In this document: positions 8,318-19,291 of the stretch, one piece after another | How positions within the stretch are numbered: position 1 is the stretch's first letter | How the letters are laid out: every line of letters begins with the position of its first letter | Assembly (NCBI GenBank): GCA_025349905.2 | Contig: MU624659.1 | Coordinates: 1-34,130, forward strand | From: Blastocladiella britannica | Taxonomy: Eukaryota; Blastocladiomycota; Blastocladiomycetes; Blastocladiales; Blastocladiaceae | Direction: 5' to 3' | DNA length: 34,130 nucleotides | Made by a program: the position numbers and the translations under genes | The notes under the pieces: model-generated | What the model was told of the DNA's origin: nothing | Databases searched by the model: none | The model's input: the letters and a program-made list of their open reading frames with translations, nothing else

Positions 8318-11300
8318 TCACGCAACCGAAACCTTGCCTTTCCCTGCCGCAGGTGGCGCAGCAGGTACCTGCTGATCCACGGTCATGGCATGCTCGGCAC
8401 CCGCCAACACCGGCCACAACGCCTTGATCCTCGGCTGCTCGCGCAAGTTCTTGGCGTCCACCAGCGTCACCAGCTGCGCGCGCACCGCCGGGTACCGCCC
8501 CAGCAAGTCCGCGAGCGCCGTGGCCGGAACCAGCAGCGCCAGTGTCAACGACGACGGCAGCAGCAGCGCGTACGTGCGCGTCCAACCTTCCCACGCCGCC
8601 TTATGGTCCCAGACCGCCAAGGGAGAGACGGTCGCTCGGTGCAACAGAGACTTGATGGCGGTCACGGTGGCGGCATCGCGGGTCATTCCGTCTGTGCTGC
8701 CGCTGGTCGCGATACTCATTAGCGTCTTGAAGAACAGGATCGGCCAGGTGCCGGTGGATTGTAGAGTCGTCAGGGACGATGCGATTGTTGCGGTTGGGAA
8801 GACCGTCGGGTTGGCGATGCATTGTTGGATGGCTACAATGATTTTTTTTTCGTAGTCAGTAAGCGCATTAAGATAATGGAAAAGAAGAACAACTCGAACC
8901 TTCAACAGTCTTGCGCGTGCGGTCGCGGCTGGTCAGCATCTCGTTACCGTGCAAGACGCCGAAAAACTCGGCCGGAGTGAGCTTTGGCGACTCGGTCGCG
9001 CAGATCCGCGCGGTGGCTTCGCGAAACACTTTTTTCATTTGCTCGGATCCGTCAAGTAGATCCACCAGTTCCGGGATATGTGCCACCAGATAGTCCTGTT
9101 TTTTTTTATTACCGTAAGGTGAGACAATACAAGGACAAATTGATAAGAACATACCCGCTCCAAATGCGACACCACGGGCAACAAGAACTTACCTCCGAGT
9201 TTCTTTTCGTCGTGCACCCGGACCACCATATCCACCAGCTCGGTGGTCGCCGGTACGCGTTCCGTGAGCACCACCAGCGCGCGCAACACGATCGGCTCGG
9301 CGCCCTCTGGCCACGACGCTAGCGCGTCCACGAGGCCCGGTGGGAGCGAGCCCGGGTTTGCCGCGTGGTAGGGCACCGCGATGGCTGGAATCAGCAGCGC
9401 CAGTTGTGCACGCAGCACCGCTTGTACCGAGGGTGCCGCTGCCAGCGCCGCATATGCGCTGAACAGTTCCCTTAGCATGCTGGCGTCGCGCGAACACAGC
9501 GCCAGCATGAGTCCCGCACGTGCCAGCACCTTGGATTCCTCCTGATCAGCGGCAGCAGAAGCCGACGGTGCAGCGGCGTCCACTTCCATACCGTCCACGG
9601 TCGCCGATGACTCCTCAGAGCCACCTCCAGCGGCAGCAAGGGCGGCCAACGCGTCCATGCCCTCGACCGCTGCCGCCTGAACGCGTGCCGCCAGAACCGG
9701 GTGGTCCGGGTAGTACTTTTTCAGGGCGATGGTGGCGGGCGCCCGCACGGCCTTGACGTCGGCGGTGGCCAGCCGCAGCAGCGCCGAGAGCGCAGCGTCA
9801 CGGCGTTTGGGGACATAGTCGACCAGTTCCTTGAGCGCACGGACGGCCGGCATCAGAAGCGCGGCCGGCGCTGGGGGCTTGACTGAGGTCGCGGGAGCAG
9901 CAGGCTCGGCCGGTGTTCCATCGGCTCCCACAGTTGGCGCGGGTGGTGCCGGCGGCGGCGGGGGAGGTGCAGCGGCAAGGCATGCCGCCATCAAGCGCTC
10001 CACCACTAAGTCTTGTCCCTCGTCTTGTTCTTGTATCTGCTGCTCCCCATCAGTAGGGTCCACTTGCATTGCCGATGTGACTGCCTCCGCGTCTGCCTCA
10101 GTAGCATTTGCGGCCGGTTCCTTGTCCTCGCCATCAGCAACACCAGACGCAACTGCCTCCTCTCGCAAGAAAATCGGCGGAAGATCAGCCACCAGCCGCA
10201 CCAGGCCCATATCCCGCGGGTCGCGAATCTTGCCGACCACCAGCACCTCGTTCAGCACCGCCAAGTGCCACCGCGCCGCCTTAGTCATCGCCTCCGCGCG
10301 CTTCGGATCCGCTTCATCGCCAGTGGCGGCGGCCGTCAAGTACTCTTCCATGACCCAGAACGTGGCCACGTCCGCGCGCTTGGACACATCCCCGCCGATC
10401 CATTTCACTAGTTCCAGGCGCGTCGCGTCGGCCTTTTCTGGGTCCAGGACCGCCAGCGTGCGCACAATGGTACGTGCCCATCGGGCCCGGCCGCGGTTGG
10501 CGCGCAACGACTTGCGTCCGGGAGCCATTCCGATCCCGGCCTCATCTGACAGTACCCGCTCGGCTGCAATCAGACGCTTGAGTAGGCTCAGGGCGTCCAT
10601 GGAAGAGTCGACTGCCAGCACTGCTGCCGTTTTCTCGGTCTCTTTGTCGCCTTCAGCAGCAGGAATAGTGGCAGCAACTGGTGCGGCGGCGCGGGCAAGT
10701 AGGTACGGGTACGCGCGGAACTTGGCCAGCGCCGGGTCCGCGGCCGCCGCCGCTTGCAGCGCACCCAGAGCGTTGGCGGTATTGTTGGCAGTATCAGCTG
10801 CACCACCGACTTGTCCGTCAACGGCATCGTCGTGTTCTTCTTCCTCATCGTCATCCTCATCGTCACCAGCCCCCATTTGCCCACGCGTGCGCTTGGTTCC
10901 GGCCCGTGCGAGCCGAGGGTCGCGCGCCATGTTCGAGTTGAGCGCGGGCTCGATCCGCCCCGCAATCTGCAGCCGCGCGCGCTCGAGCGCATACGCGACC
11001 AAGTGCGCGGGGGCCGACTGCAGCGACCGCACAATCAGTTCCACCAGCACCGGGTGCGGGAGCGCCGGGAATGGCATGATATGGTGGGCGGCTTCGGCCT
11101 CAGCCCGCCGTTGTGCGAGCTGGTCTTCCATGGCCGACGGGTCGCTGGCGGCCGGTGGGATCGCGGCTGCGGCAGAGGCGGCTTGCAGCAGGTGCAGGGG
11201 TGGCGGTGGCGGTAAGGGTGGGAGAAAACCCGGTGGTGGCCCAACGGAACCGGCGGCAGGAGCGCCGGCGGCACGCGCCTCGGCCTCAAGCATCGCGCGC

Positions 11301-12479
11301 TCGCTGTCGGTCGCTGGCTGTACGGCACCGGACGCCGATCCTTCGTCGTCGTCGCGGACCGTCATGGTGGTGTTCGATGGACCCGCCGCGGTCGATCCAC
11401 CAGTCGTGGAGGTGCGCGCGACCGTCGCAGGGTCGGGCTTGATGGCGGGTCGGCGCTCGCGGCCAATCTCGTGCGCCTTCGCTCCCGTGCGATCACACGC
11501 GTCGTGCACTTGCGCCATCGTCTGCGCTTCCACGTGCGGCGACCGCGACAGAATGATGAATGCGACTTTGAGAGCACGGAGCACGGACGCGCGGCCGGAC
11601 GAGTCGGCGGGTCGCGCTTGAATACCCGGCAGGACGGCGACCAGGGCGGCTGCTACTGCGGTCGAGAATTGCGGGCGCGCGGTCGTCAGCTGAGTCAGAG
11701 CTTGGATCAGTGCTGTATGGGCTGCGGTCGTGCTGTATATTTTTATGTTAATTTCGGTGAAGGGCCCTTGAAATGATAAAGTAAACATACATCGTGGGAG
11801 CGGCAAGCTGCTGCAGCATGGTGGTCGCGAGCGCAGTACCCTGGCCAACGAGATCTGCCGGATTCAAGAACGGATGGCCAGGAGGCACGAGCGTTACGGA
11901 CACGTCTACTGACGAAGCGCCAGGTGATGGTGGCGGGCCCTGCGAGAGCACGCGCACCCACGTCGCCAACAAGTGCACGATCGCCAAGCGCACGCCGTCA
12001 TTGACGCTCGGGGCAGTGACCAGTGGGGCCAGCAAGTCCTTGAGCTGCACCAGTACTGGCCAGTGGTGGGCGGCGACCGCGGCATTGGCTGGGTCCACGG
12101 CCATGTGGTGAAATAAGGTGGTGGCAATGGCTGCCAGCGCGCCTACTGCCCGCTGTGCGACCAGCGGCGCCGGGTCTTGCAGTTTCTCGGTGCAGGGTCC
12201 CACAGCTTGTACCAGCACGGCGACGCGCACCGCCAGAGGGAGGTCCGGTAACGTGGCGGTTCGTTGCACTGTGCGCAGCAGCCAGGCGCGGATCGATGGG
12301 GCAGGGTCTGCGGCCAGCGGCAGGAGCAGCGGCAAGACGCTCGGGAGTAAAGGAGCGGCATGGGCGAGCATGGGACCAACGGCAGACTCTAGAGCGGCAG
12401 CTTTAGTCACCGGGTCTGCGATCTGCACCGCCTGCTGCAGTGCCAGGATCAGCGCGCCGGGGTCGAGGGGGGTTGTCAT
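8318..12479 (-). CDS. PTA1: Symplekin/Pta1, scaffold of mRNA 3'-end processing
   Basis: Four exons, 12479-11791, 11732-9155, 9095-8900 and 8832-8318, give 1,325 aa, close to animal symplekin and longer than yeast Pta1. The N-terminal 350 residues are helical HEAT-like repeats typical of the symplekin/Pta1 N-terminal domain, which binds Ssu72 and other factors. The middle is low-complexity with acidic and Pro-rich tracts. The C-terminal domain is recognisable: KFLLPVVSHLER, then PELVDLLDGSEQMKKVFREA, LTPAEFFGVLH and an Ala-rich helical end resembling the symplekin tight-junction C-terminal domain. In the nucleus symplekin links the polyadenylation endonuclease module (CPSF73/CPSF100) with CstF. 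The reading phase closes at every junction. The start is the first in-frame ATG and lies 64 bp from the divergent FMC1 start. Orthology is clear from the C-terminal domain; the N-terminal match is weaker. Confidence 0.85.
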
Positions 12480-12543
12480 GTTGGCTGCTTTCTTTTGGTT
12501 TCGTCGAAAGAGAGCTCCTTCGCGTCCATCAAAAGCGAGCGAA
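12480..12543. promoter_or_regulatory. Minimal shared divergent promoter, symplekin / FMC1
   Basis: Only 64 bp lie between the two ATG codons, containing a CTTTC-rich tract and GAAAGAGAG. Both leaders must be very short, or the core promoters overlap the opposite gene. Confidence 0.5.
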
Positions 12544-12957
12544 ATGGCCTCACCAACAACTGCCACCACGTCCGTCACGGCGCTGTACCGCGGCCTTTTG
12601 CGCGAGGTCAACAAGCAGGTCACCAAGAAGAACGGGAACCCGCTCTGGCGCACCTACGTGGCCCAGCAGTTCCGCACTGCACCCGAGGCCCATCTGACCC
12701 ACGCTCAGAACGCTCTCCTGTACCTCTCGTCGCACCGGACACACCGGGTACTTTCCCCATTTTTTAAATAATAATGGGACCCACTCATACTTACGCCAAA
12801 ATAACAAAAAAAGGAACTGCTCGAGGGATACTTCCCCAAACTGTCCGAGGACGAGCGCCTGACGCGCACCGTGGCCAAAGTCGGTCTGCAGCTGCCGCGC
12901 ATGTTTGACCCCGACGGCGAGGTGGCTCGCGACGCGTCGTCTTCTTCATCTTCTTAA
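12544..12957 (+). CDS. FMC1: Fmc1-type LYR protein, mitochondrial ATP synthase assembly factor
   Basis: Two exons, 12544-12747 and 12814-12957, with a 66-nt intron, give 115 aa. The N-terminus has the LYR signature (ALYRGLLREV), and the C-terminal half has KVGLQLPRMFDP, which matches the VGLKLP motif at the end of Fmc1/C7orf55 proteins. In yeast Fmc1 works with Atp12 to assemble the F1 sector in the mitochondrial matrix. Length and motif order agree with Fmc1 and not with complex I LYR subunits, although other LYR proteins remain possible. It ends in a Ser run coded by TCT/TCA triplets. Confidence 0.75.
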
Positions 12958-13173
12958 AAAATATATTGAATTTCCAAAGTTACGCGTACTGGGGTGGTAC
13001 CTCGTGCATCGCGCACAGTCTTCAGAGTGGTTGACACTCGATCGATGGGGTCTCAAAAAGCATGGGTATCTGGTGCAATATGCGTAGTGTGCGGACGGAC
13101 CTTACAACGTACGGACCTTACTAGGCCGCACATCGTCGCTGGTCAAATATTTCTCTTTGGGTCAACAACAAAC
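12958..13173. other. Intergenic gap, FMC1 to the ankyrin relic
   Basis: 216 bp with the FMC1 3' untranslated region and the former promoter of the broken gene. A frame is open across it into the relic but has no coding character before the ATG at 13174. Confidence 0.4.
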
Positions 13174-14697
13174 ATGATCGACCACATCGTCTATCTTGTC
13201 CTCGCCCACGCCGCCGGTGCCATCCGTGCCCCAGAAGAGGCATTGCTGGTGCTGAACGTTCTCCCCAAGGACCGAGCCCCGTCTGTCCTCGCCGCCGTTC
13301 TCTCGCGCGACTTTAAAGAATTCAGCCCTGCCCGCGCCATCAAACACGGCCTCGGTCTCGTCCTGCTGCCGCACTACCCGGAAAATATCCTTATCAGCGG
13401 CCTGCACGAAATCCTTGTAGCCGCTGCAGAGAGTGGCGACCTGCCGACCCTCCAGCTCCTGTGGCAGCTGGCGGGGCTGATGACCCCCAGGCCGTATGCT
13501 GTAAAACAAGCCCTACGGCTTCATCGATGACGCAATTCAGCATGGGCGCCTACCTGCCCTTGAGTGGCTGTCGCACGCTTCATCCGCTGCGGGAATCTCG
13601 ATTGACTGGTCCAGGGCACGGTATCCTGCCGCCAATGCAGGACACCCGAGACTTAACCTTTGGGCGATTGGACACGGGCACGTCAAGCGCCTTACTTGCT
13701 CGAGTGTATTGCTTTCAACTCGTAATGGCAGCAATAGTTTGATGGAGTGGTGGATCACGCAGCAGCCCAGTAAGGAGGCGGTCTTGGCCGCTCTCAATGA
13801 CCCCTTCGGTTTTATACGACGTAATCAGAGAGGGTGCATTAAATCGCTTGACTAGCGTTCATGTATACTGGCTCGAAACTGCCCAGCCCATCCCAATTTG
13901 CTGCATACGTCAACACTGCCCTTACCAACGGGTCTCTCGAAATGGTTGAGTGTGTAATGGATCGACCATCATTGGGAATTGGGAGAATGTGTTGAAAGTA
14001 TTTGTTGGCTTGTCTTTGCAAGTCAAAGTTAATACATTGTTGCATTCACAATCATATCTACACTTGTCCGCCGACTCCCCACTGAGCGGGCCCTACCCGC
14101 CGTCCATCTCAAATAAATGTATTGCAGTTGTGGATTGAAAAAGTGCAATCTGGTTCGGAAGAAATATGTGATTTCACCCTTTCGATCTCTCTAATTGTGC
14201 GTCATGGCTCTCTGGAATGGCTCGAATACATTGCTGTGCCATTATGAAGACTTTGAAGCCAAGTGTCCTCGAGTTGAAATTGAAGATGTAATCAAAGAAA
14301 TCCACGAAAAATCCGAGAAAAGTATGTGAGAGAAGAAGATCCTGCCCAGCGATTTAGGATGTGTTCGAGTGACGACATTGTCGACATCAGCTCGGAGGAT
14401 CTCATTGCGTTTCATGCACGGATTTTACCAGCAAACAGAAGGGATTGGATGCAGCGTGTGCGCAGGATGGCAATCCGGGCCGACATGTTGTATGCTCAAA
14501 ATTGGCTCATCACCCAACCAGAACACTTGCGCGGCTTGAACCTTGATCGTTGCGATGGTGTTGCTTCTCTGCACACTCTTGGGTTTGTTGCTGAGATTGC
14601 GCCTGACCTTGAAATGAACAATCTGACTTGCGAATTCTTGTATTCCAGCACGCTGAATCAATTCCGAGAGTGGGCGACGATGTATCGACGAACATGA
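13174..14697 (+). pseudogene. Broken F-box-like/ankyrin-repeat gene
   Basis: The first 110 codons are intact: an F-box-like opening (MIDHIVYLVLAHAAGA), then LLVLNVLPKDRAPSVLAAVL and ARAIKHGLGLVLLP. Near 13505 the frame shifts, and ankyrin-type pieces continue in other frames: DDAIQHGRLPALEWL (about 13523-13567), TNGSLEMVECVMD (about 13926-13964), LSISLIVRHGSLEWLEYI (about 14180-14233), and a last open piece at 14326-14697. At least three shifts and several stops separate them, and no GT-AG introns restore one frame. Large families of such proteins are, as far as I recall, typical of Blastocladiomycota, where the intact form would be an adaptor with many ankyrin repeats. Codon bias is weaker in the 3' half. 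Sequencing error could explain one shift but hardly all. Confidence 0.7.
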
Positions 14698-15099
14698 CCA
14701 CTTGAGTGGAAGATGTCCTGGCACGCGGGATTTCAGTGCTGATGCAGTCAGAATCTGATCCGGAGATCCTCGTGCCTTTTGCATTCCCTGAGCAATGAGA
14801 CTGAATTGTTTTATCGTAAATATATTTCCACTTTGATTAAACCATATGTGTCGTCGCCAGTAGTGGTGGTGATAAAGTTGTGTCCTCGAGCTGACTGAGT
14901 CGGATGTGACGATCCCAATCGACAGGCGCGTCCGTGGTCTGCCGCGTGGCAGCAATCTGCTCGCTGTTATGCACCCAGTACTGGTGCTGGTGCTCATATT
15001 GCTCAGGCGACGACACGGTTGACCAAATGCGGGCAAGTGGCAGCCAATGTAGCAACGAAACTTGTAAAAATATACGAATGCAATGACATAACAAATAAA
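14698..15099. other. Intergenic stretch with an unexplained minus-strand frame
   Basis: After the ankyrin relic comes AT-rich DNA to about 14850. Between 15109 and 14837 the minus strand is open and encodes a protein-like stretch containing WLPLARIWSTVSSPEQYEHQ. It has no ATG outside the FAH coding region and no recognised family, so it may be a relic exon or chance. The FAH 3' untranslated region must also lie here. Confidence 0.25.
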
Positions 15100-16637
15100 T
15101 CACTTCCACTCGGGCGCGGGAACAACCAGGCCCGTCGCGTCACCAAAACCGATCGTGTACCCGTGCCCCGAGCACCACCCAGTCATGCGCACCTCGTCGC
15201 CGTCCTGGATGAACGTGCGGGTCTCGCCGCCGACCTGCACCGTCTTGGCGCCTGACCACGTCAGCTCCAGCAGCGATCCGTACGACGACTCGGTCGGGCC
15301 CGAGATGGTGCCCGAACCGCACAGATCGCCGGCGCGCATGTTGCACCCGTTGATGGCGTGGTGCGTCAGCTGCTGCTTGAACGTCCAGTACATGTGCTTG
15401 AGGTTCGAGTCGCAGACTGTCGCAAACTCGGTCTTGCCCGCCGCTATTGCAAATTGTGTGGTCAATTTTTCTGAAAAATACAAGAAAAGAAGTAAAAGTA
15501 AAAAAAACATACGCTTGATCTCCACACGGAGGTTAATGTCGTACGAGCCCTTGGCCTTGTCCTGGAGGTACGGCAGCGGCTTGGGCTCGTCCTGGGCGGG
15601 ACCGTCCACCAGGAACGGCTCCAGCGCGTCCAGGGTCACGACCCACGGCGAGATGGTGGTACCAAAGTTCTTGCCCAGGAACGGGCCGAGGGGCACGTAC
15701 TCCCATGCCTGAATATCGCGAGCTATTGAATTTTTTTTTTTGAAGAGATGAGTAACTAGAAAACCAAAGAAAACGAAAATACTGACGTACCAGACCAATC
15801 GTTCATGACCACCACGCCGAAAATGTGGTCGTTAGCCTTCTCGATCGGCACGGGCTCCCCGAGCGTGTTCCCAGTGCCGACCAAGAACGCCATCTCGAGC
15901 TCAAAGTCGAGGCGCACCGACGGGCCAAACACGGGCTGCGTGGCGCCCTTGGCCGGCAGCCGCTGTCCGAGCGGGCGACGGATCGGCGTACCCGAGACCA
16001 CGATCGACGATGCGCGGCCATGGTACCCGACGGGCAAGTGCAGCCAGTTGGGCATCAGCGCATTGTCCTTGCCGCGGAACATGGTGCCGACGTTGGTGGC
16101 ATGCTCGCGCGACGCGTAAAAGTCCGTGTAGTCGCCGATCGTCGCCGGCAGGTGCATGACGGCGGTCGAACGCGACACCAGGACCTGGTTGCGCAGGTTG
16201 CCGTCGTCACGCACCGTCGCCGTCTCGGACGAGAGAAGGTGCTGCACGTGGTTGCGCGTCGCCGTCCACTGCGGCTTGCCCAGCGCCATGAAACCGTTCA
16301 GCGACGCCTTTTTTTAAATGTAGTCAGTACGAATGTGTGGTGATCAATCAAGGAAATGACGGTCGTACCTCGGAAAAGACCGATACGTGCGACTCGACCG
16401 CGGTGCCGACAAAGAGGCGTGCGTGGGCGGCAGCGGCCAGATCGAAAATATGGTCGCCAATCGCGACTCCGACGCGCTTGGTCGCATTCTAATATTTCAT
16501 TCTTGATGAGGACAACCATAACAATAAAAATGGAAGGCACGCCGTACGTCGGGGGTCGAAAAGATGCCAAAGGGCAGGTTTTGGATGGGAAAGTGCGAGT
16601 CGGCACTGACGGGGACGAACGAGGTCTGGTTGGCCAT
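15100..16637 (-). CDS. FAH1: Fumarylacetoacetase (fumarylacetoacetate hydrolase)
   Basis: Five exons, 16637-16548, 16488-16369, 16307-15791, 15722-15513 and 15443-15100, give 426 aa, matching the family (about 420). It catalyses the last step of tyrosine breakdown, splitting 4-fumarylacetoacetate into fumarate and acetoacetate in the cytosol. Diagnostic stretches are [15 protein letters not shown] near the start, [18 protein letters not shown] (metal and active-site region), [43 protein letters not shown] and [16 protein letters not shown]. The metal-binding acidic residues and the catalytic His region are all present. I chose the ATG at 16637 because family proteins start just there and its context (A at -3, G at +4) is good. 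An in-frame ATG at 16748 would add a hydrophobic 37-residue leader. No other tyrosine-pathway gene is nearby. Confidence 0.95.
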
Positions 16638-16939
16638 GATTTTCACTGGAGCAATAAATTTGGTTCTCGGTGGTGGAGGAGAAAAGAGCACTGCAACCAA
16701 TACAAAAAGGAGGGCAGTATACAAAAGGGCAGAGCGAGAGAGGGCCATGGAAGGGCAAAATTAATACGCGTGCTCGGAGGCGGTCGTGGGGCGGCGGACG
16801 CGTCGTGATCGGCCGTTCTCCCGGACTCCATTTTCCTCCATTTTGCCAACAACCTTGCCCGTTCTCGCGTGCGTGTGCCCGGGCCAGTACCGTATAGATG
16901 AAAGAAAAACAAGATATTTACGTCAAAACTAAGTCAGGT
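16638..16939 (-). promoter_or_regulatory. FAH upstream region with alternative in-frame start
   Basis: This 302-bp gap separates the FAH start from the ABCE1 stop on the same strand. Reading toward FAH, an ATG at 16748 stays in frame with the normal start and would encode a leader containing ALLYTALLFVLVAVLF. Its context is poor (T at -3). The gap also holds the ABCE1 3' untranslated region. Confidence 0.4.
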
Positions 16940-19070
16940 TTACTTGCCGCCCTTCTTGGCCTTGGCCTCCTTGGGCGCCTTGGGCTCCTTTGGCGGCGCT
17001 GCCTCCTTGGCCTTTTTCTCACGACGGCCACCCTTGCCCTCGGTCGTCTCCTCGGCCACGATCGCAGTCGCGCCCGTGTCAACAAAGAAGTAGTTACCGG
17101 CCAGCTTCTGCTCGCGATCCAGCTGCGAGTCCTGTTTGTTGATCCGGGGCCGGAAGTTGGTCGGATCGCGGCGGAACGTGATCTCGAGGGCCTTGAGGAA
17201 CTTGTTCATGCCCGAGACCATGGCCTCGGGAGCGTTGGCGTGCGCCTTGACACCGGGCTGGCCCTCGTACACCACGACGCGGTCGGCCAGGTACGTGGCC
17301 ATGATAAAGTCGTGCTCGACCACGAACGCCGTCTTCTTGGCGTGCAAAATGAACCGCTTGATTACCTTGCCGGCAATGATACGCTGCTCCGAGTCCAAGT
17401 ACGCCGACGGCTCGTCAATCAGGTAAATGTCGGCCGGCTTGCCCATGCACAGGCACAGCGCCACCCGCTGCAGCTCTCCGCCCGACAAGTGCTTGACCTC
17501 CTGGTCAATGATGCTCTCAATGTTGAGCGGCTTGTACACGTCGGTCTGGAACTGCGGGTGCATGTACGCCGACTTGATGCGCTTGATGAACAGCATGCGC
17601 ACGGTGCCCTCAAACTTGGGCGAAATCGTCTGCGGCTTGTACGACACCGCCAGCTCGGGCACCTGCACGTCGCCGTCAGCCGGGGTCATGCCTGCCAGCA
17701 TCTTGATGAACGTGGTCTTGCCGGTGCCGTTCTGGCCCAGCATGACGATAATCTCCGAGTCGGTGAATGACCCACCCTGGATCGACAGGTGGAAGTTGCC
17801 CTGCGTCTTCTCCATAGTCGGGTACGTGAACCGGCGGTTACGGTCCTGCTGGGTCTCGTCGCCCGTCTCGGCAATGCGGAACGTGAGCGACTCTTCGCGG
17901 AACCGCAGGTTCTCGGTCGGGACCTTGCCGTCCAAGAAGATGTTGATGCCCTCGCGCACCGAGAACGGCAGCGTCACCACGCCGTACACGGACGGCATGC
18001 CGTACAGCACGCACACAAAGTCCGACAGGTAGTCGAGCACCGACAAGTCGTGCTCCACCACAATCACGTAGCGGTCTGAGGCCAGCAGCGAGCGGATCAC
18101 GCGGGCGGCGTTCAGACGCTGCTTGACGTCGAGATACGACGAAGGCTCGTCAAACATGTAGCTGTTTTTGTTTCGTTAATGTTCGCTTCCCTTTTTCAGA
18201 ATGAAATGAAATGAAGCGTACATTTGGGCATCCTGCACGCACGTCATGGCAATGGCGAAACGCTGAAGCTCGCCACCCGAAAGCTTGGCGACCTCGCGCT
18301 CGAGCAGCTCGCCGAGCTCTGTTCAGATTTCATCCATGTCAGATTCAACGAGATCAATGAAAAAAATGTCCATATAGGTACCAAGCTCGTCCAAAAGGAA
18401 CTGCTTGTTATCGCGCTCGCTCTTGCCTTCGAGCAGCTTGTCGACAGGACCGGCAATCATGCGCGGAATGTTGTCCACATACTGCGGCTTGATGATGGCC
18501 TTGAGGTTTTCCTCGAGGATCTTGGTAAAGTAGTTTTGCAGCTCCGAGCCGCGGAAGTGCTTGAGGATGTCGATCCAGTCCGGGGGGTTCTGTTTTTTTT
18601 TGTTTTGTTACAACATTAGCGATTGGGACAAAACGCGTCAAGCAGAGAAAAAAAAAAACGCATACGTCAAAACGACCAAGGTTGGGCTTGAGCTTGCCCG
18701 CGAGCACGCGCAGGGCCGTCGACTTGCCAATACCGTTGGTACCAACCAGACCGAGCACCTGACCCGGCCGCGGCACAGGGAGGCGGTGCAGCTTGAACGA
18801 GTTGGCCGAGTACCGGTGGGTGGTCTCCTTCTCCAGGTTGGTGGGCAGGTTGATGATGTTGATGGCGCTGAAGGGACACTTCTTGGGGCAGATGCCACAG
18901 CCAATGCACAGCACCTCCGAGATGAAGGCGATCTTGGAGGTGGAGCCAACCTCGATACACAGCTTGCCCATGCGCACCACCGGGCACGACTTTTTGCACT
19001 CTTGCCGGCACTTTTTCGGCTTGCACTTGTCCTCGGACACGATGGCAATACGAGTGAGCTTATCGGACAT
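16940..19070 (-). CDS. RLI1: ABCE1/Rli1, ribosome-recycling ATPase
   Basis: Four exons, 19070-18666, 18589-18382, 18318-18222 and 18161-16940, give 643 aa. It has two N-terminal 4Fe-4S clusters (Cys in [14 protein letters not shown] and [13 protein letters not shown]), then two ABC domains. Domain 1 has [17 protein letters not shown] and [10 protein letters not shown]; domain 2 has [17 protein letters not shown] and [10 protein letters not shown]. The enzyme splits ribosomes after termination with eRF1 or Dom34 and also acts in initiation. The normal protein ends near GNYFFVD; here about 46 further residues follow, rich in Lys, Ala, Pro and Glu. Family members are usually 600-610 aa, so this tail accounts for the extra length. 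A run of 21 A lies just before the start codon in the mRNA sense. Confidence 0.97.
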
Positions 19071-19075
19071 GTTAG

Positions 19076-19096
19076 TTTTTTTTTTTTTTTTTTTTT
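19076..19096 (-). repeat. A21 tract in the ABCE1 leader
   Basis: Twenty-one T on the plus strand, A21 in the mRNA sense, end five bases before the ABCE1 ATG. The tract can act as an A-rich leader or a nucleosome-free element. Its length may be variable or affected by sequencing. Confidence 0.8.
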
Positions 19097-19291
19097 GGCG
19101 GGCGCGGCGATAATATTGAGCGCGTTACGCTGGTTGTTCGAGGACTAACGACAAGAACGGCCGGTTATAAGTGAATATGGTCGTCGATTTGTGGGCGAAG
19201 GCAAATGAGTTGGATTTGACACATATCAACAGAAAAAATTCGAATTATTTTCCATTGATCACCTGATGAGTTGCGCGGCCAAGGCGTTTTC

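Noticed and set aside
9831..11621. 596-codon plus-strand open frame
   Set aside because: It lies antisense to symplekin exon 2, has Ser/Ala-rich shadow composition from GC-ending codons on the other strand, and shows no domain.
14837..15109. Minus-strand 90-codon frame after FAH as a separate gene
   Set aside because: Its first start lies inside the FAH coding end, no family is recognised, and no upstream exon can be placed. It is kept only as part of the intergenic note.
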